Source of the DNA: Persicaria tinctoria
Lineage: Eukaryota; Streptophyta; Magnoliopsida; Caryophyllales; Polygonaceae
Direction: 5' to 3'
Length of the DNA stretch: 64,000 nt
Assembly (NCBI GenBank): GCA_037127255.1
Contig: JBANSL010000013.1
Span: forward strand, 65,537,688 to 65,601,687
Shown piece after piece: positions 1-10,116 of this stretch (its first letter is position 1; each line of letters opens with the position of its first letter). Under the pieces are notes generated by a model, which saw only the letters and a list, made by a program, of their open reading frames with translations, ran no database searches and had not been told where the DNA came from. The position numbers and the translations under genes are program-made.

Positions 1-1100
1 CCAACAACACTGTGGTCATTCCAACAGGCATGGTGGACAATGTGCTAGTGCAAGTAGGTAAGTTTTTCGTCCCTACTGATTTCTTAGTTATTGATATGGC
101 GGAAGACCCTGCTTGTCCAATTATTCTAGGAAGACCCTTCTTGGTGACAGTGGATGCCGACATAAGCGTAAGGAAGGGAGTGCTCACTTTCAACATCAGC
201 GATGAGGTAATTGAGTATTCCTTTAATAAAACTGAAAGGCATACAGGTCCAATGGAAGAGGTCAAATCTATATCAGCTGGTTACATTACTTGTGGGGAGC
301 CTAAGGTAAGAAATATGACTCCTGAAGAGCTGGAAAAGAGGGATATGGAGGTCCAGGTGGAGAAGATCATGGTCATCCTGAACGAGGAAACAGAGAATCC
401 ACTTAACACGGACCAAGATAGGTCGTTATGGACTAACTATTTTTCGGATGCCTTGACAGGATGCAAGTATGGGGTCGTAGTCGACCAGAGTTCCTCGATA
501 TCGAGGACTGTGGTCCATCTCGACCAAAACCAGAAGCCTCTATCAGCACCAGCGTCGTCGAGCAGCCAACCTGAAGATCAAAACTCCTCGAGATCGAGTA
601 CGCTACTCGAGATCGACCACCACCTCGCTGCCTCGACTTCGCCTTCCTCGACGCTGACTCCACCAGACGGACAAGACTCGTCGGGATCGACCAAGTTGGT
701 CGAGATCGAGCAAGCCCCACCTTCCTCGACTCCAGCAACCACGAGCAACAACAGTCCACCACCAGAACCTGAAGAGTTGTCGAGATCGAGTACAGTTACT
801 CGAGATCGACCAAACACCGTGGTCTCCGATTCCATCTCTGCGAAGGTAAGCCAAGGTATGGATCTTTCTTCTCCTATTTCCATTAAAGATCTATCTATAC
901 ATGGGAGAGGTTTGCCTTGGTATGTGCGCTTATGTAGGATATCCAATGATGAGCCTAAGGAGTATGAAGTTGGAGACAAGCTCTATGTCTCTAAATCAAA
1001 AGATCATTAGTTCCCTAACAAATTCAACAAGAAGAGGATGGGACCTTTCGTGGTGAACAAGATCTATTCCGGAGGATTACAGCTGATGGACAAGAATTAA
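1..1100 (+). pseudogene. Athila-like Ty3/gypsy pol remnant: protease joined to integrase C-terminus
   Basis: The open frame 12-1010 (332 aa) begins inside a retropepsin domain. Residues about 25-70 carry the plant Ty3/gypsy signature ending in ILGRPFLVTVDADI and GVLTFNISDE. The last 40 residues (LPWYVRLCR, EYEVGDKLYVSK) match the region after the integrase core, and translation past the stop at 1008-1010 still reads like the integrase tail (MGPFVVNKIYSGGLQLMDKN, to about 1100). The reverse transcriptase, RNase H and integrase core that should lie between are absent and replaced by a roughly 150-residue Ser/Thr/Pro-rich stretch (residues 155-285) built on repeats of a TCGAGATCGA motif. The protease catalytic Asp lies upstream of the window. 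It cannot encode a functional polyprotein. The assignment to the Athila lineage rests on the protease signature and the tRNA-Asp primer site after the downstream LTR. Confidence 0.75.
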
Positions 1101-2644
1101 ATCCTATTTGAAGCACAAGCTACATGGGCCCTGCAAATGCCACCTTGAGCTTAATGGAGAAGTCGGCCTAGCGACTATAAAATCTAGAGCTTGTACATAG
1201 ACATTTATTTTTGGGACTTTTTGGACATTGTTTTGTTTGTTTTTGGTTTTGAACGTTTTTAGTTTTCCTATTGTGGGTATATGTCTTCTATACTTTTCAG
1301 GTCCAAGCAAGCTATATTCAGACTCGGCACAGCCATTCTTTCATTCGATATTAAGAGGCCCTGCACACCGGTCTAGTGAGTTTCTTTCTTTACCCTTGTT
1401 TTTATACAGTGAGGACACTGTAATGTTTAACTATGGGGTGGGGGAAGGGCTTACTTTATGCATATTTGCCATATTTGACATTTTGTGTGCATATATTAGA
1501 GTTTAATTCTTGAATTGCTTATACATGGCTATTTTAGAATGCATTATTGATCTATGTGCTTATATGCATGTTTTCCAAAAGTTTGAAAAATGACCCTCAT
1601 TGAAAATTTTGATTAATTTCATGGAAGTTTAAAATTGAACTCGACGATACAAAATTGGATTCATTAGAGATATAGCATGAAATTGCCTAGTAAAGGGAAG
1701 TCACAATGAAATGCATTATTTTATTGAAAACCATGAAAGGAGGTAAAATTTGATATTTCTTTTGACATGTTACATGATAAGAGGATGGAGGACTTTATAT
1801 TTCCATATAATGCTCATTGTTTAAAATCCTAGCCTTACCTATGCTTATACACCACAAAAAGCCATATTATGCCTTATTTTAATTATTGCTCCACATGATC
1901 TAAATATTGCTGATTCTTTACCTTATCCGGGATTATGTTGAGAATAATGTTACATTATGGAGATGTTATATGGTGTTTGTGTTGTTGTTGTTATCATTAT
2001 TAGAGTTTGGCGGGAAATTGTTTGAAAAATATATGGAAAATTTAATGAGTGAGAAAAAATCCAATCACCTCAGGAGATAAATGTAGATTGACCCTGCCTG
2101 CTAAGATAATAGTTTGGCGAGATGGGACACACAGGTGAGGAGTCCAAAGCACTAAGTATCAGGGGCCATTCATGATACCCATGTTTGCGACTCGCGAGAA
2201 GGCAGTGCTGAGGTTAGAGAGGTAAAAGCATTATTATTGGAAAAAAAAAAGCAATATGAAAGGTGATGATTCTTATGAAGAAGGAATGTGGAAATACAGT
2301 TTGGAAATACTCTATTTCCCCGGATCATTAGCATCACATTGCCAGAAATTGCCCACCTTTATCCTTTTACCAATTCTACTCCTTATTTGAGCTTAAATTA
2401 ATGTCCTCTTGATTATTAATGCTTTGTCACATATGGATTGTTTTTGCATTACCCTCCTTTTGTGAGTAGATGTTGCTTTTTATTGCACATGCATGGATTT
2501 GTGACACTAGTACCTTTTCGAGGATGGTAATTGATTGCAGGGACATATGACAATGAATCTAGGATGTTGAGAGTTTTGATTTCTTCCCTTGAATGACAAA
2601 TAAAAGTATTGCTTGAGGACAGGCAAGCTTAAGTATGGGGTGTT
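1101..2644 (+). other. 3' non-coding internal region of the Athila-like element with polypurine tract
   Basis: No convincing coding sequence is visible. The stretch contains G-rich, PPT-like tracts, one at about 1433-1448 (tatggggtggggg) and one directly before the LTR at about 2629-2642 (ttaagtatggggtg). Such duplicated PPT-like motifs in a long non-coding 3' region are common in Athila/Tat elements. No env-like ORF was recognised. Confidence 0.55.
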
Positions 2645-4612
2645 TGTTGTGAGCTGAATCTGCCATGTTTTACAGTAACTTTTATATCGTTTTCTGCATA
2701 CATTTCATGCATTTGGGCTAAGATAGTACAGAATCTATGTAGTTTATGCTTATTTGCCAAATTATGGAATCTACACCAGTTCTGTTTAAAATCGCAGAAT
2801 TCGAGGCATATTACAGCAGTTCTAAGAAAAGTTGGAAAAGCTCGGAAATCGACTACAGAAGTCCAAGGTCAAAGGGCTACAGAACCAGGACGAATCAAGC
2901 TGGAAACCAATAGTTACTCGATATCGATAAAAACTAGTCGATATCGACAAAACATGTCCGAGCATTCCTAGTCGACTAAGAGCAATATCGAGGAGCGGAG
3001 CGCCAGAGACAACCCGACTCCGGAAGCCTTACTCGATCTCAAGGAACCTGGTCGAGATCGACAAACCCTGATGCCATGTCCGGAGTCGAGGAGCTGTGCC
3101 AAGTCGAGAAGCCGAGGACTGAAGACACCGAGCACCACCTCTACTCGATCTCGAGGACATTACTCGATCTCGAGGACATTACTCGATCTCGACAACCACC
3201 ACAACACTAGTCCAAGCCAGAGTCGGGGAAGAGTCCTCGACCAAGACCAGCAGAGCCGAAGTCGACGCCACCAGTACTCGATCTCGAGTAGAGCTACTCG
3301 ATCTCGAGGAAACCGTGTCCGGGAGCGCGTTACGCGGTTTTGCTGTCCTACTCGGATTGGGATTGCTTGGAGCCGAAGAATGCCGAGATCTATCCGAATC
3401 TATCAAGTTCTATCTATGGAGAAGACCTACCTACACATGGAAGATATTTTGCCACTTTTAGGTATAATTTCCCCTTATAGATTTAATTCCTTTATTGCAT
3501 TTAATTATCTTTAAACCTTTTAGATATAGATTTAGATAAAGATAGAGATATTCTATCATTGAATAGCAAGAAGTAGAAGGCTATAAATAAAGCCCATGGG
3601 GCAGATTTTAGGATCATTCAATTCACAAGTTAGAGAAGTAGTTCCACAGAGACGGTTTAGGAGTTCAAAGGTTTTAGGGTTTTGGCGTTCAACGAAAGTT
3701 GAAGTGCCGGGATTGTAAAGACTTTGAATTTAGTTTAATGCAAGTTTCTTTTCATACATCAATGTCTGCTATTGCGATGAAGAGCGAGTAGTCCACCCAC
3801 TTCTTGGGCTGGGGTGAGCCCGACGGTGGCCATGTAAGGTGATGCGGTAAAGGTACAATCTTTTTATGCAATTCATCTTCTATCCCTATGAGCATGATTC
3901 TTTTGCGAGAGTTGAAGGTGATCCTTGTTTGTGCTATTGAAGCGAAAGTGATCTTAATGCAACTTGGATTAATTATGTGAAAAAGGGTTAGTAACAATTA
4001 GGGTTTATGCGAAAGCCTCTATATGCCTATTTCTTAATAACGAAAGTTATTTGATGGAAAGCATGATCTTTTATGTCTTTATGTGTTACTTTGCATGGTT
4101 ATCGGTGTGGCGTTGATACCCTGGCTTTGGAAGTTCTTTATATATTGAGTTTATTTCTTCCGAAATCTGCGATTCTGTGTTAGAAGTTGCAATTTACAGT
4201 TTCTGTTCTTTTAGTCGATCTAAAGCAGTGGTTGTCGATCTCGAGTTGAACTTAGTCGAGATCGAGTTAGGTTAGTCTAGATCGAGTTGCTGTTGATCGA
4301 GTTGTGTGTCTGAGTTTCTGTCATCGCTGTCTTTTGTCGATCTCGAGTACGGTTGGTCGAGATCAGCAAGCTTCTGTCTTTGCCTTTATTTTTGCTTTCG
4401 TTTGTTATTTCTGTCTTTTTTTCTTTGTTTCTGTCTTTTGTTTGCTTTTCTGTGAGATTTACAGCTACCTAGGATACGTTGACACGCTTCCTCGTGGATC
4501 GATCCTGACTTCCCACTACAGCATAGGGAGGGAGTCTTGTAATTATTTGTTGGGGCACGAATCTGGTTTGATTTATTTTATTATATTTTGAACTTGATTT
4601 CCTCTTACAACA
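2645..4612 (+). repeat. LTR of Athila-like Ty3/gypsy element (1968 bp)
   Basis: It begins TGTTGTGAG and ends CTTACAACA, giving the short TGTTG/CAACA terminal inverted repeat. It is preceded by a G-rich polypurine tract and followed after three bases by a tRNA-Asp-type primer binding site, so both borders are supported. A TATA-like CTATAAATA lies at 3581-3589. Two clusters of the TCGATCTCGA motif occur inside, at 3052-3307 and 4235-4346. Internal retroelement sequence flanks it on both sides, so this one LTR is the 3' LTR of the left unit and the 5' LTR of the right unit. The 147-codon frame at 3071-3514 is low-complexity translation of the motif cluster and is not taken as a gene. Confidence 0.85.
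3581..3589 (+). promoter_or_regulatory. TATA-like element of the LTR promoter
   Basis: CTATAAATA lies inside the LTR, followed by a less AT-rich leader. Its position is plausible for the retroelement promoter. This is motif recognition only; no start site can be seen. Confidence 0.45.
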
Positions 4613-4615
4613 AAT

Positions 4616-4631
4616 TGGCGCCGTTGCCGGG
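4616..4631 (+). other. Primer binding site complementary to tRNA-Asp
   Basis: TGGCGCCGTTGCCGGG is the reverse complement of the 3' end of plant tRNA-Asp including CCA, the primer usual for Athila-type elements. It begins three bases after the LTR end. Confidence 0.85.
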
Positions 4632-4695
4632 GAAGTTATCATTCGCGCCTTAGGTAGTCAAATCTCACTTTTCTCTTGAGTTACTTTGTAGGTGT

Positions 4696-5690
4696 ATGCG
4701 CTGTTCTGGTCAACCACCTGAGTTTGACGACTTAGACAATCCGGAACGCCTCTTACACATCCAAGCTAAGCTAAAAAGAGCCATGGCGGCCGCAGAAACA
4801 CAGGAACAGTTGATTGCGAGGCTTACAAGGGAACTGGCCACTAAAGATGCTGCTATCGCTGCTGAGAAAGCAGGAAGGGAACAAGCAGAAGCTGAGCTTG
4901 CCCTATACCCAACCACTGTTAAGAAAGCAGGAAAGCAGGAAGGGAACAGTGTGGTTAACACTTACCTTTAAATGGGTCTTGGTGTTATGAATGAGACTAG
5001 GGTAGTAGTGCAACTTGTAGATTCCTCACAGATTTATCTTAGAGGTGTTGTAGAGGATTTGATAGTTATGGTAGATGAATTAATATTCCCCGTAGACTTC
5101 TTTGTTTTAGATATGGAGCAATTCAAGGTGCACCAAAGACTCCTATAATCTTGGATAGGCCATTCTTAAGGACCACTAAGATAAAGATAGATTGTTATGA
5201 AGGCTCCTTGACTATGAAATTTCTCTGACTATGGAATTTGACGGCAGAAAGGTAGAATATTCCCTCTTTGATACTATGAACTCACCTCTTGATGACCGTC
5301 CTTTAAATTTGGTAAACATGTCGGATACTAACCAAATTGATTGCAGCAAGGGTTCGCATGTTACTATAGAGGTTCCTTATGCTGAGGACCCTCCTAGTTC
5401 TATTTTGACTAACAACCTACAAGAGTTGTCTTTGGAGAAAGAATTCGAACCTAACATTGAAAGCTTTCGTGAAACACAAAAGCCTATACTTCTTCCTTAT
5501 AAGAAATTATTTCCAGATAGTGTGCAAGCTTTTGTGATTGCAGGCCAACCACCAGGGTCAACTTAAGAATATGAGAAAAAGCTAATTGATGAGTTAGATG
5601 AGCATATGAATAACATGAGGCATCTTCCAAGGGTACCTGCGCTTGTTAAGAAAAGGATAGGCATGGGTGACACGGGTGCAGGAACTTTGA
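4696..5690 (+). pseudogene. Athila-like gag/protease remnant
   Basis: The frame 4696-4971 encodes a 91-residue gag N-terminal fragment (start MRCSGQPPEFDD) with an Ala/Glu/Lys-rich coiled coil. It then jumps directly into a protease region (about 4973-5230: GVVEDLIVMVDE, then after one frameshift IILDRPFLRTT and KIDCYEGSLTMK). The frame 5231-5566 and the following bases continue the linker downstream of protease and fade out by about 5690 (HLPRVPALVKKRIG). Most of gag and everything after protease is missing. The gag-protease junction at 4949-4978 matches 6021-6050 (see findings). The right border has no LTR, so the unit is truncated by deletion. Confidence 0.7.
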
Positions 5691-6253
5691 CACAAAAAGA
5701 CTTTTATGGAGACCAATTTGTATTTCATTGCCATATCTTTGTATGACACAATGAAGGCGACGGACAGGAGAATTTTTTTTTTTGTCACAAATCATTTTTG
5801 ATGACAAAATATACACTTTGGGCAACAAATTTCTTTGCCAATAAAATCTATTTTCTTGTAGTTATATAATATAATTTTAACACTATCCAACGGAGATAAA
5901 GCTTAAAATTGTGAATTTAATTGTTATAAATAAGATACGAAAAATCTTAATTCTTCTTCATATAAAACAAAAGAAACTTGCTTGGACATTCAATATATAA
6001 TAATAATAATGACTAGGAAAGTGCGATTAACACTTACCTTTAAATGGGTCACACAATATCAGATGTAGAAATAAAACTGTTGCATGAGTCCAATTTAACT
6101 ACAATTTAAAAAAAAAGTTACAATTTATTGTCTTGCATGTGTTTATGTTATACATATATGAAATTTTGCAAGAATAGGTGGTGGATAACTTGTATTAAAG
6201 AAGATGGCATGGCATGGCAACTGCGATCAAGCAGACGTATTTTGAGACGAGTT
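5691..6253. other. AT-rich interval between retroelement remnant and P450 relic
   Basis: No gene or TIR is seen. The interval includes the 6021-6050 segment that is 28/30 identical to 4949-4978, and a short TAATAATAATAAT run just before it. Confidence 0.4.
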
Positions 6254-8237
6254 TCATGGATGTGTGTGTGGGTAGAGACGAACATGAACCCCACTAGTAG
6301 GCCTGGGTATCGGATCGGCGAGAAATTCCTCATCACAATCGTTCATCAAATCCCATCTGAATCTCCTAACAACATGATGAATGAAGACGAGCACCAAAAC
6401 CTGGGCGAAGTTCTTTCCAGGGCAGAAGTGTTGCCCTCCTCCGAATGGTATGTAAGTGTCCGGCAATGGCCCTTCCCCTTCGAATCTCGTAGGATCAAAC
6501 TTCTCTGGCTCTTCGAAGTATCTTGGGTCCATATGTATTGCTTTTATGCTCAAAAGTATCTATAAAAAGAGGGAAAAAAATCGAAACTCATGCATGAGCA
6601 TCCATGTATCATTCACACGTACATATATGTAATACACCATAATTCGACATTCGAGTAAAAAGTTAAGGGGGTCACGTGCCTCTGCTCTTATCTGACGAAC
6701 TGCATATACGTATTCTCCTTGTTGATAGATTAGTTTTGATATATAATACACCATAATTCAACATTCGAGTAAAAAGTTAAGGTAAATTATAGAAAACCAT
6801 CCTTAAAATTTTTAAATCTGATTACACATTTTTACATATTCAAAATAAAATAAGTTATATATTGACTTAATGTTTATTACGGAGTATATTACTTTTCATA
6901 TCCTTGTTTTTATTAGTCTTTTTTTCTTCACGGAGTATTTTTTAATCTTTTTTTAACAACGAAAAAATGACGACATTTTATCCTAAACCAACATCATTTG
7001 TTGTCGTGCGTATTATCTAGATTTTTACTATTAATTTAAACTAACGAAACGATGTCACTTTAATCCAAAACAACCTTAACATGTATAATGATGCACCTCC
7101 CTCCTGCACTCTTTAATATCATTTTCCTATTTAACCTATAATATCAATGAGAGAGGAATGAAAAAATGGCGCGTGAATACAACAACAACAATTCAATGTT
7201 TCCCACAATCAAGCGGGGTCTGGGGGGTCAGAATGTATATATGCACTATTTCCCCGAACTATCAAGAGAGTGTTTCTAAAAGACCAAAGAGAACAAGAAA
7301 AAAGTGCAGGGGGCAAACAGGGGGAAAGTAGGGATCGAAGTACAATAAAGCAAATATGGAAGCAACTAAAATTAGAGGCAGAGACAAAAATGGCGCGAAT
7401 CTAAACTAAAATTTTGAACTCACCTTCCACCCTTTAGGGATATGATAACCAGCATAGGTGAAGCCTGTAGTGGCTTCTCTAAACAAAGCTTGCGCCGGAG
7501 GACAAATACGAAGAACTTCACGCGTTACGTTCCAAGAATGTTGCATTTCTCGAGTGTCATTCCAATTCATTGCCTCTCCCGGCGCTTTCTTTGCAGCCAA
7601 CTCCATGTTTTCTGTCGATAACTCCCGCAAAAATCAATAAAAAGAAAAGTTTTTTGTTTTTTGTGGCAACCGATTTTTCTTTGTAAGGGAACTTGATATG
7701 CATTGAATTCGTTGAACGATATAGAGAAATAAACATACCACGGCGAACAATATCGTAGACATTTGGGTGCTTTGCAAGATACTGGAAGATCATGGTAATA
7801 ATAACACTAGTGGTGTCATGTATGACAATGAGCACGCCTACAAGTCTATTTGCGACATCCTCGTCGCTAATCTCGACCCCATTCTCATTGGAAGCTACCA
7901 AGATATCGGACAGTGTGGCGTGGAACTCTCCATAAGAAGCCTTTCGCTGGTAATTAGATGTCTGCAACTCTATCCTTCTCAGCCTCACCATCTCGGATAA
8001 CATCTTCCTTATTCATATCCATGCTTTCAGTGCTCGATTGTATGGAGTTCCGGGTATATTTATCTTTGGTTTGAGTAACCCTAGGAGTATTGAGGTTACA
8101 TGCCTATTTAGCATCCCTATCGTCTCCACATCTTTGATGGATAAAGCTAACTGGCACGCTACTGTAAATGCATATTGCTTCGCTAATGGAAGGACAACCA
8201 CCTGTATATATACATATGAACAATGATCGATCAGTAA

Positions 8238-8276
<39 letters not shown>

Positions 8277-9046
8277 CGCGCGCGGTTTTTCTATCTATGC
8301 TCCAAGGGTATAGGATAAGAAGTCAAATTAGGAAATATTTCTCCTAGATATATACGCCCGTTTAGCCATTTTTAAAATAGATTATGGGGTTCACTCATTT
8401 TCTTTAGGGTTTTCTTTATCAATAAAGTATTTTTATTCTATATATGCTCTTAATATATGGGCACATGATAGACAAATCGATAGAATGCATGCATGCCAAT
8501 CTTAGCTAGTATATGTACAATGTGTACGTAGAATTAGAAGCTAACCTCACCATGACCTTGCCATTCGGTTGTCAAGTGTTGACGAGCAATTATGTCGAGG
8601 ATTTGGACTTGTTTCTTGAGGTTGTCTCCCGTAAAGAAGGTAAGAATGATGTTTTTCAAGGGAAATGGGGTCTGACGACAAGGGGCGAGGAGTGTGCCGA
8701 CGGATAGAGGCCACACTTGCTTCACCAACTTTTTGTCATTGGAGAACAAGAACATACTAGCTGCGGAGCCACACATGACCGCTGTAGTCTCCGCAACAAT
8801 GGAGGTTTTGAAGACATGAGTCGAGAATTTAGCCATGCGACTAAACACAAAATTTTCGGACTTTCCAGATCTGATCCGCAACCAAAAATCAATGGACTCA
8901 CCGATAAGGGGAAACCCTAGCCTCCCCGGAGGCAAGGGACGGGTCGATCGGGATCCATTCACATTACTTTTATGGGTTAATAAGATGTGGACGACACATA
9001 AGGTGAATAAGGTGAGGACAAGGCCATATAACACTAGTATTTCCAT
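6254..9046 (-). pseudogene. CYP716-like cytochrome P450 (CYP85 clan), probably a pseudogene
   Basis: Four exons can be joined on the minus strand: 9046-8546 (membrane anchor, then RPLPPGRLGFPLIGES), 8201-7739 (FPGTP-type motif as IPGTPYNRALKA; I-helix as VIHDTTS), about 7623-7426 (K-helix [23 protein letters not shown]) and 6559-6254 (PERF-type region, then heme loop FGGGQHFCPG and the C-terminal RLYPH). Family members oxidise triterpenes or related terpenoids at the ER. Total coding length is near 489 codons, normal for a P450. Evidence against function: an in-frame TGA at 8013-8015 (after KAWI) splits exon 2 with no splice signal to avoid it; the acceptor before exon 3 lacks a frame-preserving AG (it reads tttttgcggg); and the usual (A/G)G before HDT is VI. 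A TS/Au-like SINE sits in the last intron. A start at 9046 gives the expected hydrophobic anchor. The exact subfamily is inference. Confidence 0.8.
7178..7300 (+). repeat. TS/Au-like tRNA-derived SINE remnant in a P450 intron
   Basis: The order aacaacaaca, then cggggtctgggg, then tcagaatgtatat, then gagtgtttctaaaagacc follows the body of TS/Au-type SINEs of asterids and other plants. It is diverged, and the A and B boxes and TSD were not found. The call is from memory of the family consensus. Confidence 0.5.
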
Positions 9047-9399
9047 TTTGCATATAAAACGGGATGAATGTATGTATTGGCTTATGTCTTATGGTGTTGT
9101 CCAATTGTGGTATTGGCCATACTTATACAGTTATACATGCATATTACTGAAGCACGTATTCATTTAATTTCTTTATTGGATAGATCTGATTGTATACCGT
9201 ACAAAATATATATCCTATCATATCTTGATAATATATTATCCCATATATCAAAATTAAGTAGTCACTTCCATGATTGAACTTGAATGCCTAGCCATACCAC
9301 GTATAATTCATAAATGAATGACTCCGCCTAACTTGTTAACTATATCCGTCGCTTCTGCATTAATTCTTGTGACTATATGGGAGCGCAATCTATATTATA
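9047..9399. other. Upstream region of the P450 relic, nothing recognised
   Basis: AT-rich sequence without coding signal; it would have held the promoter of the minus-strand P450. No convincing TATA box was identified. Confidence 0.3.
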
Positions 9400-9434
9400 C
9401 TTTAAATGAGAAAAAAGAGTATGAAAAAGATAAT

Positions 9435-9768
9435 GGGAAATTCCGTTTGGTGTCCCTGAGTTTTTGCAATAAAAATTTTAGAAATAATATGTGATTTTGT
9501 AAAATTTTAAAAAATAAAGTTGATTTTGTCACTTTTTTGTTGAATTTTGTTAAATAATAAGTAGTTTTGTTCAATGTTAAAAATAAATGGGCATATTTAT
9601 GAAAAAAAATAAAAATAAAGGGTGGTTTTATTCATTAAAAAGAAGAAACTATGAGTTTTGGGCATGGGCCAGACTTTTGACAAAACTCAGGGGTACCATC
9701 CAGACAAAAAAAAATGTGGGACACCAACTGGAATTGTCAAAAACTAAGGGGCACAAACGGAATTTCCC
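9435..9768. mobile_element. MULE-type MITE, 334 bp, 9-bp TSD
   Basis: Terminal inverted repeats pair GGGAAATTCCGTTTGGTGTC on the left with the complement of aaacggaatttccc on the right, continuing with interruptions for about 35 bp. It is flanked by the exact 9-bp duplication AAAGATAAT at 9426-9434 and 9769-9777. A 9-bp TSD is diagnostic for Mutator-like elements. No transposase is present. The element lies inside a copy of the 200-bp unit repeated at 16193-16783, since that unit reads straight through aaagataattagttaaatcagc. Confidence 0.8.
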
Positions 9769-9952
9769 AAAGATAATTAGTTAAATCAGCTAAAATTAAG
9801 GACATGTTGACACGTCCGCATAAGTCTTCTGATTAAAAGTTATATATAGATATAATATTATTATTATTATTATAATCAATTATTATTATAAATTGAAAAT
9901 TATTAATATAATTATAAATAATATCTGCTCAAATAATAATAATACTACTATA
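9769..9952. repeat. Remainder of the 200-bp repeat unit interrupted by the MULE
   Basis: The sequence aaagataattagttaaatcagc, then ttaaggacatgttgacacg, then cttctgatt matches the 3' half of the tandem units at 16193-16783; bases about 9400-9434 match the part before the MULE. An AT-rich stretch full of TATTATTAT follows. Confidence 0.6.
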
Positions 9953-10116
9953 GTTCCCACGCCCTAGCGCGGTTTTTTAAAAATAAATTTTAAAAATAGA
10001 ATAATATTATGCAATTAAATAAAATATTAGTTTAATATATATTTTGAATTAAAATTATACAAATAAACTCATAAAATAAAGATATAATAAGCTCAATCAA
10101 GATGAACTCAATTGTA
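9953..10116. repeat. Dispersed AT-rich repeat, copy 1 (also at 20163-20330)
   Basis: It starts near agttcccacgccctagcgcgg and runs through aaaatattagtttaatat and gatataataagctc. The same order of words recurs at 20163-20330. The LINE at 10117 inserted at its right edge, and the interrupted sequence resumes at 16168. Confidence 0.55.
10099..10116. repeat. Left target-site duplication of the 6-kb LINE
   Basis: AAGATGAACTCAATTGTA is repeated exactly at 16150-16167, directly after the poly-A tail of the LINE. Confidence 0.9.

Noticed and set aside
3071..3514. 147-codon ORF inside the LTR
   Set aside because: The translation is Arg/Ser-rich low complexity produced by the TCGATCTCGA repeats; no domain, and it lies across the presumed LTR promoter region.
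6128..6565. Plus-strand ORF over the P450 last exon
   Set aside because: It is the shadow of the minus-strand exon, which carries the heme-binding motif.
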